64,000 nucleotides of DNA, taken from NCBI GenBank assembly GCA_029059935.1, contig JAIDUZ010000079.1, positions 1-64,000 of the forward strand, read 5' to 3'. The position numbers were made by a program, and so were the translations under genes. Under the pieces are notes generated by a model. It did no database searches, was not told the DNA's origin, and saw only the letters and a list, made by a program, of their open reading frames with translations. Numbering within the stretch: position 1 is the stretch's first letter; every line of letters starts with the position of its first letter. Origin of the DNA: Alistipes sp. (lineage in GTDB: Bacteria > Bacteroidota > Bacteroidia > Bacteroidales > Rikenellaceae). This document shows positions 30,127 through 43,802 of this stretch, in pieces.

Positions 30127-30736
30127 GCCGAACATCAAGGATCGAATCGTTCTCGGCCGCCCGTCATCGCAAGAGCCGCAGCAGCGCGAGCCGGGCAACG
30201 GATAATATGCGATTGCAATATTCCAATCCCGACTCTTAATCGGGCGTCATTGCGATGAGCGTAGCGACGTGCAATCCGCACACACGTTGTAACAAGGAGG
30301 AGAACAACAGGCACAGCAACGAAGAATCTATAATAAAACCCCGTTTTTAACAAGACAGGCCGCAGCCTGCGGGGCACGCCCGGCGACAGCCGGATACTTG
30401 CGGGCCTCCGCTGCCGGGAGGCTGCGGCCCGCCCGCCTAAGAGGCGGATTTTGTAACTTCTGTTTGTTTTCGCTGGCTGCGCATTATGGAACAAATCACA
30501 AACCCCTACTCTTAGCAGGGTGCAGGCTGCGACCCGAAACAGTCACAAAACCTTGTTCTTGGCCGGGTGCAGGCCGCGTTCCAAGAATAATCAAGGTTCG
30601 ACCTTGGCCCGGAGCCGGCTCGCACCATAGGTGCGACCCCCGCAGCCGGCCCGGGCAGCAATCCGACAGCGTCCCGATTGGAAAGCTCGATTTTTAATCA
30701 ACCGTTCCCTGCCCTCTGAAATCATTCCCGTCTGAA

Positions 30737-32581
30737 ATGAAGCGCAAACTCCTTTTCCTCTTCGCCGTCTTCGCCGCCACCGCGGCGTTCATGGTGTCGA
30801 TGAAGTTTTTCTTCCTCGTTCGTTACGTCGCCGGTCCCGGCTTCTCGGCCGCCGATTGGTGGCAGGTCGTCCGGCACGGCTTGTCGCTCGATTGCACCAT
30901 CGCCGGTTACGTCTCCGTCCTGCCGTTGTTGTTCGTCTTCGCGTCGTTGTGGTGCAGGGTCTCCGAGCGCGTCACACGATGGGTCTTCGGTATCTATTTC
31001 GGGTGCGTCTCCGTGTGCTCCGCCGCCATCTTCGCCGTCGATTTGGCGCTCTACGAGCACTGGGGTTTCCGCATCGACTCCACCCTCCTCATCTACCTCG
31101 CCGACCCCCGCGAGGCCTTGGCCAGCGTCGATTTCTGGCTCGGTGTCCGGCAGACCGCCCTCTTCCTCTGCTATGCCGCCGCCATGTTCTGGACTTACCG
31201 GCGCATCGGCCGGCTCTTTGACGGCCGGCCCCTTCCGTGGCAGGCCGCCTTGCCTTGGAGTCTGGGCGTGTGCCTGCTCGCGGGGTTCGATTTCCTCGCC
31301 ATCCGCGGCGGCGTCCAGGTATCGGTCGCCAACGTCTCCAAGGTCTACTTCAGCACCGAGATGTTGTTGAACCACGCCGCCGTCAACCCTGTCTTTTCGT
31401 TCCTCTCCAGTCTCGGCAGCAGGAGCGACTACGCTTCGCAGTATCCTTTCTTCGATGAGGAGACCCGCGCGCAGAATTTCGATGCGCTGCGCGGCAACCG
31501 GCCCGATGCCGTCCCGGCCGAACACCTCCTCTCCGGCTCCCGGCCCAACGTTGTCATCGTCATCCTCGAAAGTTTCGCCCGCACCGTCATGGACGCCGAC
31601 GTCGACGGACGGCCCGTCATGCCGTTCATGCGGCAGCTCAAGGACGAGGGGCTGTGGTTCGAGAATTTCTTCGCCAATTCGTTCCGCACCGACCGCGGCG
31701 AGGTGGCCATCCTCAGCGGGTTTCCCGCCCAGACGGTCACTTCCGTCATGAAGCTCCCGACCAAGAACCGCAACTTGCCTTCCGTCGCCCGTTCCCTCGC
31801 CCGCGAGGGCTACGACACGCGTTTCGTCTACGGTGGCGACCTCAACTTCACCAACCAGTCCTCCTACATGTACGCCACCGGTTGGCGCGAGTTGTTCTGG
31901 CTGAAGGATTTTTCGTTCGACGCCCCCACTTCCAAGTGGGGCTACGACGATCGCGTCATGTGCGAGTGGTTCGGCGACCGGGTCGTCGAGTGGAGCGAAC
32001 GGGCCCGGGAGAGCGGGCGGCCGTTCCTCGCCGGGTTCCTCACGTTGAGCAGCCATGCCCCGTTCGAGGTTCCTTTCGACAAGTTCGACGACCGCGAACT
32101 CAACGCCATGGCCTTTTCCGACGAGTGCGTTGGCCGGATGGTCGAGCGGTGGAAAGCGTCGCCTGCCTGGGACAACCTCCTCGTCGTGCTCGTCGCCGAC
32201 CATGGGTTTTCCTACCCCAAAACATTGGCTTATAACGAGCCGCTGCGCCACCGTATTCCTATGATCTGGACCGGAGGGGCGCTTGCGACCCCCCCCCGAA
32301 CCGTGGAGGTCTATGCGTCGCAAATCGACCTCTGCGCCACGTTGTTGGGCCAGCTGGGCGTCGCGCACGACGATTTCGACTATAGCAAGGACATCTTCGC
32401 CCCGGCGCTTCCCAAGTTCGCCTACTATGCCTTCGTCGACGGGTTCGGCGTGGTCGATGCTTCGGGCCATGCCGTCTATGACGCCGCAGCCGACCGCATA
32501 GTCGCCGAAACAGCCCCCGGCCTGCTCGACATCGGCCGCACTTTGTTGCAGACCACCTACGTCGACATCGGGCGGCGCTGA
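30737..32581 (+). CDS. LTA synthase-family / sulfatase-like membrane enzyme
   Basis: N-terminal TMs; NVVIVILESFARTVMD; FSFTDRGE-like SFRTDRGEVAILSGFPAQ; VLVADHGFSY. Confidence 0.9.
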   Translation: MKRKLLFLFAVFAATAAFMVSMKFFFLVRYVAGPGFSAADWWQVVRHGLSLDCTIAGYVSVLPLLFVFASLWCRVSERVTRWVFGIYFGCVSVCSAAIFAVDLALYEHWGFRIDSTLLIYLADPREALASVDFWLGVRQTALFLCYAAAMFWTYRRIGRLFDGRPLPWQAALPWSLGVCLLAGFDFLAIRGGVQVSVANVSKVYFSTEMLLNHAAVNPVFSFLSSLGSRSDYASQYPFFDEETRAQNFDALRGNRPDAVPAEHLLSGSRPNVVIVILESFARTVMDADVDGRPVMPFMRQLKDEGLWFENFFANSFRTDRGEVAILSGFPAQTVTSVMKLPTKNRNLPSVARSLAREGYDTRFVYGGDLNFTNQSSYMYATGWRELFWLKDFSFDAPTSKWGYDDRVMCEWFGDRVVEWSERARESGRPFLAGFLTLSSHAPFEVPFDKFDDRELNAMAFSDECVGRMVERWKASPAWDNLLVVLVADHGFSYPKTLAYNEPLRHRIPMIWTGGALATPPRTVEVYASQIDLCATLLGQLGVAHDDFDYSKDIFAPALPKFAYYAFVDGFGVVDASGHAVYDAAADRIVAETAPGLLDIGRTLLQTTYVDIGRR

Positions 32582-32636
32582 CGCTTTCGCTTCCCCGTTT
32601 CCGTTCCGCCGGTTCGGGCCATACCTAAAAAAAGGT

Positions 32637-32668
32637 ATTGCCGGTTTGCGGCGGGCGGCCTATCTTTG
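32637..32668 (+). promoter_or_regulatory. Bacteroidota-type promoter upstream of hemerythrin-LuxR gene
   Basis: ATTG-N20-TATCTTTG matching the TTTG / TAnnTTTG consensus, 11 nt before ATG. Confidence 0.6.
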
Positions 32669-32679
32669 CAGATGAGAAT

Positions 32680-33615
32680 ATGGGTACCATGTACAATTCG
32701 CGTTTTTCTTCCGACGAGCGGATGTGCGACCTCGTGTGCGGCCGCTATCCCGTCCTGCAGGTCATGAGCCGCTTCGGCATCGCCCTGGGTTTCGGCGACA
32801 AGACCATCGCCGAGGTGTGCGCCGAGCACAAGGTCGATACGGCCACTTTCCTGGCTGTCGTCAACCTCTCGGTCAATCCCGGCGGCAGTGCCGATGCGGA
32901 CGACGTCTCCGTGCGTTCGCTGCTCGATTACCTCCACAATTCCCACGGCTACTTCCTCGATTTCCGTTTGCCGGCCATCCGGCGCAAGCTCATCGGGGCC
33001 GTCGATTGCAGCCTGAGCGACGTCTCGTTCGCCATCATGCGTTATTTCGACGAGTACGTCGCCGAGGTCGACCGCCACATGGCCTACGAGGAGCAGTCGG
33101 TTTTCCCCTACGTGAGGGCGTTGCTCGCCGGCGAGAAGAAGGCCGATTATTCCATCGACGTCTTCCGGCGCCACCACGACCGGGTCGAGTCGCGCCTGCA
33201 CGAGTTGAAGAACATCATCATCAAGTACTACCCTTCGGGCGGCACCAACGAGCTCAACGGCGTCCTCTACGACATCTTCACCTGCGAGGAGGAGCTCGCT
33301 TCGCACAACGCCGTCGAGAACGAGCTCTTCATCCCCGCCGTCGAGCGCCTCGCGGCCGACGGCTCGGCCGAGGTGCGGCAGGAGCCCCTGAGCGCCCGCG
33401 AGCGTGAAATCATCGTCTGCGTCGTCAAGGGGCTCACCAACAAGGAGATCGCCGACGAGCTCTGCATCTCCGCCCATACGGTCATCACCCATCGGCGCAA
33501 TATTGCATCGAAATTGCAGATCCATTCGGCGGCGGGCCTGACGATCTATGCCATCGTCAACAAACTCGTCGAACTATCCGAAATCAAGGACTCAATTTCC
33601 GATACATCCGCATGA
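32680..33615 (+). CDS. ScdA/RIC-like + hemerythrin + LuxR HTH fusion regulator
   Basis: N-terminal RFGIALGFGDKTIAEVCAEHKVD; His/Glu-rich helices EVDRHMAYEEQSVFPYVRALL, FRRHHDRVESRLHEL, SHNAVENELFIPAVERL; C-terminal LSAREREIIVCVVKGLTNKEIADELCISAHTVITHRRNIASKLQI. Confidence 0.87.
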   Translation: MGTMYNSRFSSDERMCDLVCGRYPVLQVMSRFGIALGFGDKTIAEVCAEHKVDTATFLAVVNLSVNPGGSADADDVSVRSLLDYLHNSHGYFLDFRLPAIRRKLIGAVDCSLSDVSFAIMRYFDEYVAEVDRHMAYEEQSVFPYVRALLAGEKKADYSIDVFRRHHDRVESRLHELKNIIIKYYPSGGTNELNGVLYDIFTCEEELASHNAVENELFIPAVERLAADGSAEVRQEPLSAREREIIVCVVKGLTNKEIADELCISAHTVITHRRNIASKLQIHSAAGLTIYAIVNKLVELSEIKDSISDTSA

Positions 33616-34511
33616 CGTCTCCCGGCCATCTTCACCGCCACCACCACCGCATTTCGTCGCTCAACAAGGCTTTTCTCATCGGCATCGCCCTCAACGTGTC
33701 GTTCGTCGCCGTCGAGTTCCTCGCTGGGTTGTGGTACGGGTCGATGGGTCTTCTCTCCGATGCCGGACACAACCTCTCCGACGTCGCAAGCCTCTTGTTG
33801 GCCATGTTGGCGTTCCGCCTTGCACAGGCGCAGCCCACGGCTCGTTATACCTACGGTTACAAGAAGAGTACGGTTCTCATCTCGCTCTTCAATTCGTTGA
33901 TTCTCCTTATCGCCGTCGGAGTCATCATCGCCGAGAGCGTCCGCCGCATGGTCCATCCCCAGCCCATTCCCGGCGGCGTCATCGTCTGGACGGCCGGCAT
34001 CGGCGTGTTGGTCAACGGCTTCACGGCCTGGCTCTTCATGAAGGACCGGCGGCGCGATCTCAACGTCAGGGGCGCCTATCTCCACATGATCGCCGACGCC
34101 TTGGTGTCGGTCGGCGTGGTGATTTCCGGTGTCGTCATCATGCACACCGGTTGGACCGTCATCGACCCCATCGTGGGGCTCTTGGTCGCCGTCGTCATCG
34201 TGGCTTCGGCTTGGTCGTTGACGCGCGACAGTTTGCGTTTGTCGCTCGACGGCGTGCCTGCCGGCATCGATGTCGCCGATTTGGAGCGGCGCATGACCGC
34301 CGTCGAGGGCGTCGAGGCAGTGCACCACATTCATGTCTGGGCCCTCAGTACCACCGAGAACGCCCTCACCGCTCATGTCGTGCTCTCCGATCCGTGCCTC
34401 TTGGTTTGCGTCAAGCCCAGGTTGAGGGAGTTGTTGGCCGAGGCCGGCATCGTCCACGCCACGCTCGAATGCGAAACCGTCTCCGAGCATTGCAGCGGCC
34501 GGTGCGAGTAG
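33612..34511 (+). CDS. Cation diffusion facilitator family transporter
   Basis: FLAGLWYGSMGLLSDAGHNLSDVASLLLAM; HMIADALVSVGVVISG; HIHVWALSTTENALTAHV. Confidence 0.93.
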   Translation: MTSPGHLHRHHHRISSLNKAFLIGIALNVSFVAVEFLAGLWYGSMGLLSDAGHNLSDVASLLLAMLAFRLAQAQPTARYTYGYKKSTVLISLFNSLILLIAVGVIIAESVRRMVHPQPIPGGVIVWTAGIGVLVNGFTAWLFMKDRRRDLNVRGAYLHMIADALVSVGVVISGVVIMHTGWTVIDPIVGLLVAVVIVASAWSLTRDSLRLSLDGVPAGIDVADLERRMTAVEGVEAVHHIHVWALSTTENALTAHVVLSDPCLLVCVKPRLRELLAEAGIVHATLECETVSEHCSGRCE

Positions 34512-34597
34512 TCTCCGCAAACCGCCGGATACTCTCTTCCCTCTATAAGGGGTCCGCTCGCCCCACCTTTACCCGTACCACACTATATTCGCCTTCC

Positions 34598-34852
34598 CTC
34601 GTTGCCCGGCTGGGGGTGGTCGCGCAGAGCGCGAGCCGGGCAACGAAGAATCTGCGACTTGCAATATTAAAACCCCGACTCTTAACGGGGTGTCATTCTG
34701 AGGCAAAGCCGAAGAACCTTGCCCCGTCATTCTGAGCGGAGCGAAGAATCTATATCGCAAATCCCGGTTCTTGGCCGGGCGTCATTCCGAGCGGTTGCTT
34801 TGTCGTTTGCCCCCTCCCTCGTCATTCTGAGGAGCATAGCGACGAAGAATCT
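34598..34852 (-). repeat. Long inverted intergenic repeat, block A (left copy)
   Basis: Reverse complement nearly identical to 62322-62580. Confidence 0.9.
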
Positions 34853-34929
34853 ATATAACAGCAAAAACAGATTCTTGACTGTGCTGCACTTGTCATTCTG
34901 AGCGGAGCGAATCGACGAACGAAGCGAAT

Positions 34930-34953
34930 GCAGAGACTGCAAGCAGTCTCTGC
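34930..34953. other. Perfect stem-loop inside repeat mosaic
   Basis: GCAGAGACTGC-AA-GCAGTCTCTGC. Confidence 0.8.
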
Positions 34954-34990
34954 CAAGCAAGGATGAGAACGACAAGCGTAGCGTTGTCAA

Positions 34991-35103
34991 GAATCTGTTT
35001 TCTCTTCTCCATCTCCCGCCTTTCAGGCGTGCGGGCCGGAGCCTCCCCCGGCGGAGGCCCGCAAACATCCGGCTGACGCCGGGCGTGCCCCGCAGGCTCC
35101 CGC
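34991..35103 (-). repeat. Long inverted intergenic repeat, block B (left copy)
   Basis: Reverse complement nearly identical to 62215-62327. Confidence 0.88.
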
Positions 35104-35415
35104 CCGAAAACCCCGCCTTGTCATTGCGAAGCCCGGGGCACCCGACAAACGAAGCGAGCGCAGAGGCCGCTTGCGGACTATGCCTCGCAAGGAGGAGGAA
35201 AACAAGCGAAAGCACAGTTAATCTGCACACACTCATTGTAACAAGGAGAAGCCGACAAGCATAGCACAATTAATCCGAACAGACTTTGCAACCATCAGCC
35301 CCACACCCTCAAACCTTCGGCTTCCTGCTGCGATTCTCGCCCTGAAATTTCCATATTCGCCAAAAAACGGTTATATTTACACAATAAATCAACCGAAAAC
35401 AACCTTAAATCATAA

Positions 35416-39698
<4,283 letters not shown>

Positions 39699-39704
39699 CG
39701 CAAG

Positions 39705-40733
39705 ATGAAAAAAGAGACAGTATTGATTTCGGGCGGTGCCGGTTACATCGGCACCCACACGGCCGTCGAGCTCGTCGGCGCCGGCTACGGCGCGGTCATC
39801 ATCGACGACTTCTCCAATTCGGAGGCCACCGCCGTCGAGGGCGTGCGCCGCATCACCGGGGCCGACATCCCCTTCGAGCAAGTCGACACCTGCGACGAGG
39901 AGGCCCTGCGCGGGGTTTTCCGCAAGTATGAATTCAACTCGGTGATCCACTTCGCCGCCTACAAGGCCGTGGGCGAATCGGTCTCCGAACCTTTGAAGTA
40001 TTACCGCAACAACCTCGCGTCGTTCATGAACATCTGCGCCCTGATGCGCGAGTTCGGGCGGCCCAACATCCTCTTCTCGTCGTCGGCTACGGTCTACGGC
40101 GAGCCCGAGGCGCTGCCCGTCACCGAACAGTCGCCGCGCCAGCCCGCCACCTCGCCCTACGGCAACACCAAGCAGATGGCCGAGGACATCCTGCGCGACT
40201 GCTGCGCCGCCTACGACGGGCTGCGGGGCATCGCGCTGCGCTACTTCAACCCCATCGGCGCCCACCCGTCGGCCCTCATCGGCGAGCTGCCGCGCGGCGT
40301 GCCGCAGAACCTGGTGCCCTACATCACGCAGACGGCCGCCGGCATCCGCGAATGCCTCTCCGTCTTCGGCAGCGACTACCCGACGCCCGACGGCACCTGC
40401 CTGCGCGACTATATCGACATCGTCGACCTGGCCAAGGCCCACGTGGCGGCCGTGACGCGCATGACCCAGGGCCGCATGAAGGCCGACTACGAAATCTTCA
40501 ACGTCGGCACGGGACGCCCCGTCTCGGTGCTGGAGCTGGTCGAGGGTTTCGAGAAGGCCAACGGACTGAAAGTCAACCATAAGATCATCGGCCGGCGCGC
40601 CGGCGACGTGCCTGCCGTGTGGGCCGATACGGCCCTGGCCAACCGCGAACTCGGCTGGAAGGCCGAACGCCCCTTGGAGGAGACTCTCCGCAGCGCCTGG
40701 GCCTGGGAAAAGCATGTCAGAGGAATGGAATAA
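39705..40733 (+). CDS. galE: UDP-glucose 4-epimerase
   Basis: LISGGAGYIGTHTAVELV; FSSSATVYGEP; SPYGNTKQMAEDIL; RYFNPIGAHPSALIGE. Confidence 0.95.
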   Translation: MKKETVLISGGAGYIGTHTAVELVGAGYGAVIIDDFSNSEATAVEGVRRITGADIPFEQVDTCDEEALRGVFRKYEFNSVIHFAAYKAVGESVSEPLKYYRNNLASFMNICALMREFGRPNILFSSSATVYGEPEALPVTEQSPRQPATSPYGNTKQMAEDILRDCCAAYDGLRGIALRYFNPIGAHPSALIGELPRGVPQNLVPYITQTAAGIRECLSVFGSDYPTPDGTCLRDYIDIVDLAKAHVAAVTRMTQGRMKADYEIFNVGTGRPVSVLELVEGFEKANGLKVNHKIIGRRAGDVPAVWADTALANRELGWKAERPLEETLRSAWAWEKHVRGME

Positions 40734-40749
40734 AAACCCGATTATAACA

Positions 40750-41655
40750 ATGATGAAACCTACACTTTTCGTTCTGGCGGCCGGCATGGGGTCGCGTTAC
40801 GGCGGACTGAAACAGCTCGACGGACTGGGACCCAACGGCGAGACCATCATGGACTACTCGGTCTTCGACGCCATCCGCGGCGGCTTCGGCAAGGTGGTCT
40901 TCGTCATCCGCAAGGATTTCGAGCAGGACTTCCGCGAAAAGGTGCTCTCCAAATACGAGAACCACATCCCCGTGGAGGTCGTCTTCCAGTCGACCGACAT
41001 CCTGCCCGAGGGCTTCGTCTGCCCGGCCGACCGCACCAAGCCGTGGGGTACCAACCACGCGGTGCTGATGGGCAAGGATGCCATCCGCGAGCCGTTCGCC
41101 GTCATCAATGCCGACGATTTCTACGGCCGCGACGGCTTCCGCGTGCTGGGCGAGTGGCTCTCCAGGGCCGAGGGCGAGAACCGCTACTGCATGGTGGGCT
41201 ACCGCGTGGGCAACACCCTCTCGGAGAGCGGCACCGTCTCGCGCGGCATCTGCCGGACCGACGACCGGGGCTATCTGACGGGCGTCGTCGAGCGCACCGA
41301 CATCGCCCGCATCGACGGCAAAATCACCTTCACGGGCGACGACGGCCGTCCTGCCACCACCGACGACACGACCCCCGTGTCGATGAACATGTGGGGCTTC
41401 ACGCCCGACTATTTCCGTTACTCGGAGGAGCGTTTCCGCGAGTTCCTCACGGCGAACATCGACAAGCCCAAGGCGGAGTTCTTCATCCCGCTGGTGGTCA
41501 ACGACCTCATCGTGAGCGGCAAGGCCACGGTCGAGGTGCTCGACACCACGGCCAAATGGTTCGGCGTGACCTATGCCGAAGACCGGCAAGGCGTCGTCGA
41601 CAAAATCCGCGAACTCGTCGCCGCCGGCGAGTACCCCGAAAAACTGTGGGCATAG
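40750..41655 (+). CDS. Sugar-1-phosphate nucleotidyltransferase-like protein
   Basis: LFVLAAGMGSRYGGLKQLDGLGPNGETIMDYSVFDA; PFAVINADDFYG. Confidence 0.87.
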   Translation: MMKPTLFVLAAGMGSRYGGLKQLDGLGPNGETIMDYSVFDAIRGGFGKVVFVIRKDFEQDFREKVLSKYENHIPVEVVFQSTDILPEGFVCPADRTKPWGTNHAVLMGKDAIREPFAVINADDFYGRDGFRVLGEWLSRAEGENRYCMVGYRVGNTLSESGTVSRGICRTDDRGYLTGVVERTDIARIDGKITFTGDDGRPATTDDTTPVSMNMWGFTPDYFRYSEERFREFLTANIDKPKAEFFIPLVVNDLIVSGKATVEVLDTTAKWFGVTYAEDRQGVVDKIRELVAAGEYPEKLWA

Positions 41656-41704
41656 ATTGTCCCGCAGAGCCATCGGACAGATTCGGCCGATGGGCGCAAT
41701 GCAG

Positions 41705-41737
41705 GAAGGAGTGGAAGCACGGTGCTTCCACTCCTTC
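41705..41737 (+). terminator. Strong intrinsic terminator of the lacZ-gal operon
   Basis: GAAGGAGTGGAAGCAC-G-GTGCTTCCACTCCTTC perfect 16-bp arms followed by TTTTTAT. Confidence 0.85.
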
Positions 41738-42009
41738 TTTTTATGCGGCGTGTCTTGCCGGAATCCGCTGCCTGATTCTTGTCGGGCATTATGTTCCGGG
41801 ACTTGCGTTATTCCGAGGATTTCGGTTGCAGATGAATCGGGCCAGGCCGTAGATGTAACGGCGGAAGCCCGCCCCGTTAAGAACGGGGTTTTAATATTTT
41901 GCGGCCTGCATGACAAAGATGCGGGAGTTAGAAAAGAGAAAACAGATTCTTCATCGCTATGCTCCTCAGAATGACAAAACAACCGTTCAGAATAACGAAA
42001 CGTTTTTTC

Positions 42010-42053
42010 GTTGCCCGGCTCGCGCTTTGCGCGACCGCTCCAGCCGGGCAACG
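42010..42053 (+). repeat. GTTGCCCGGCT...AGCCGGGCAACG palindromic repeat module
   Basis: Same module at 34600-34646, ~44778-44822, 62534-62579. Confidence 0.8.
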
Positions 42054-42194
42054 AAAGGACACACCTTAATCAAACGAATGCTGGCTTACTGTAGTTGGGA
42101 TGGAGAACGAGAAGAACGGAAGAGATTGCTCCTAAGCTCCTTGGGACGGGCAACTCCGGAGATGAAACGGGTCCGAAAAGCCCCCCAGCCCTGG

Positions 42195-43178
42195 TCAAAG
42201 CCACTTTTTGTAACGGAAGAACCAGATGGTGAGGCCGGAACAAAAAATCATGAGTCCGATGGCGAAGAGGTAACCGGCGGGAAGGACCCAACCGTCGGAG
42301 AGGGTGATGTGCCAGTCGAGCTCGGGCATGTACTTGAAATTCATGCCGTAGACAGAGGCGATGAGCGTGGCGGGCATGAAGATGACGGCGGCGACGGAGA
42401 AGATTTTGACGATTTCGTTCTGCTCGATGTTGATGAGACCCAAGGCGGCGTCCTGGATGTAGTCGAGGCGCTGGAACGAAAAATCGGCGTGGTTGATGAG
42501 CGAATTGACGTCCTTGATCATCAACTGGAGGCGGGGATAGATGTCGTTGGGGAAGCGCTCGGAACGCAGGATGCCGGAGAGGACGCGCTGGCGGTCGAAG
42601 ATGTTCTCGCGCAACGACATGGTGCTCTCCTGCAAGGCGCTGATGCGGTGCAGGACCTCCTTGTCGATGGAATCCTCGGAGTTGATGGCCTTGGAGAGCG
42701 CGGCGACCTGCTTGGAGACGAGCTCGACCATGTCGGCATCGAAATCGATGCGCACCTCCAGGAGGGAGATGAAGAGGTGGTAACCGGTGGAATAACTGCG
42801 GTAGTTCATCTGCAGGCGCTTCTCGGTCTCGCGGAACGTACGCGACTCGGCGCTGCGCACGGAAACGAGGACGCCCTCGTTGGAGATGATGAACGAAACG
42901 GGCTCGACGACAAACGAATCGCCGGTGGGAACGAAGAAATTGGAGTTGGAGATGATGGCGGTCTCGCTCTCGGAATATTTGGAGGTGGACTCGATCTCCT
43001 CGACCTGCTGCTTGGTCTGGAGGCTGATCTCCATGAAGTTCTCGACGGCCTTCTGCTCCTTGATGGTGGGCAGGAGCATGTCGATCCACAGGATGTCGTC
43101 GTAGCCGAGCTCGTCGAAGAGCCGGGGGTCGGCATTGCGGATGATCTTGTTGTACTGCTTGAGGTAGATGGTAATCAT
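42195..43178 (-). CDS. corA: CorA-family magnesium/cobalt transporter
   Basis: Two C-terminal TMs with ATLIASVYGMNFKYMPEL (GMN motif). Confidence 0.92.
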   Translation of the reverse strand: MITIYLKQYNKIIRNADPRLFDELGYDDILWIDMLLPTIKEQKAVENFMEISLQTKQQVEEIESTSKYSESETAIISNSNFFVPTGDSFVVEPVSFIISNEGVLVSVRSAESRTFRETEKRLQMNYRSYSTGYHLFISLLEVRIDFDADMVELVSKQVAALSKAINSEDSIDKEVLHRISALQESTMSLRENIFDRQRVLSGILRSERFPNDIYPRLQLMIKDVNSLINHADFSFQRLDYIQDAALGLINIEQNEIVKIFSVAAVIFMPATLIASVYGMNFKYMPELDWHITLSDGWVLPAGYLFAIGLMIFCSGLTIWFFRYKKWL

Positions 43179-43601
43179 GGGCGACTCGCTGAAAGGTTCG
43201 TTTCATGCAACTTTTCCCGCCTCGGCGAAGCTCAAGCGAACCTGGCTCCGCACTCGGCCTGGAGAAAACGCGCTGAATCGGCGGACTGGAGAGACGGGCG
43301 GAACGACCGCCGACCTCTTCAGCCGGGATTGACGCGGGGAGTCACCTTGAGACCGGCGTTCCACGACTTGCGGAACGCCTGCCGTTGCTGGACGATGAAA
43401 ACGGAATCGACGCTCCCGCCGCGACGACGGGAAACGCGAAGAAAAGAGACGAACGGAGAGAAAAACGACGGTCCGGCGCACAGGCCTGCTGCACGCTTCG
43501 CGCTACGGAAGCACCCCGCACCGGAACGCAGTGCGGCGACTATACGCGGGACTATGACCATCGTCCATAGGAGATAAACAAAGTTGGTTCGTGATGCAAA
43601 G

Positions 43602-43802
43602 TTATACAAAAATCGGTAGTTTTTTACACAAAGTCGACCGAAAACTTGACAAGGGGGTATGCGCCGACGTATATTTGCCCCACGATTCGACACGAACGGC
43701 TCGCATCCGGGCGAGTTATTGACACACAACGAAGACTGGTTCTCAGTCGATTGCGAATCTTATCAACCATTATCAACAATCTTTCGACCGGGTTATCGAC
43801 AA
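43602..43802 (+). other. Cluster of DnaA-box-like 9-mers (candidate oriC element)
   Basis: Same strand: TTATACAAA (43602), TTTTACACA (43622), TTATTGACA (43716), TTATCAACC (43761), TTATCAACA (43771), TTATCGACA (43794). Confidence 0.5.
43645..43677 (+). promoter_or_regulatory. Bacteroidota-type promoter with no convincing downstream ORF
   Basis: CTTG-N21-TATATTTG in non-coding region. Confidence 0.55.

Noticed and set aside
34520-35280. CRISPR-like array
   Set aside because: Repeats are mosaic modules in mixed orientations with irregular spacing and no constant-length spacers.
41779-41810. Possible dif site (GCATTATGTTCC...) near the strand-bias switch, i.e. a terminus model
   Set aside because: Only one half-site resembles a Xer arm, and synonymous G increases on the + strand to the right, favouring origin over terminus; not excluded without genome-wide skew.
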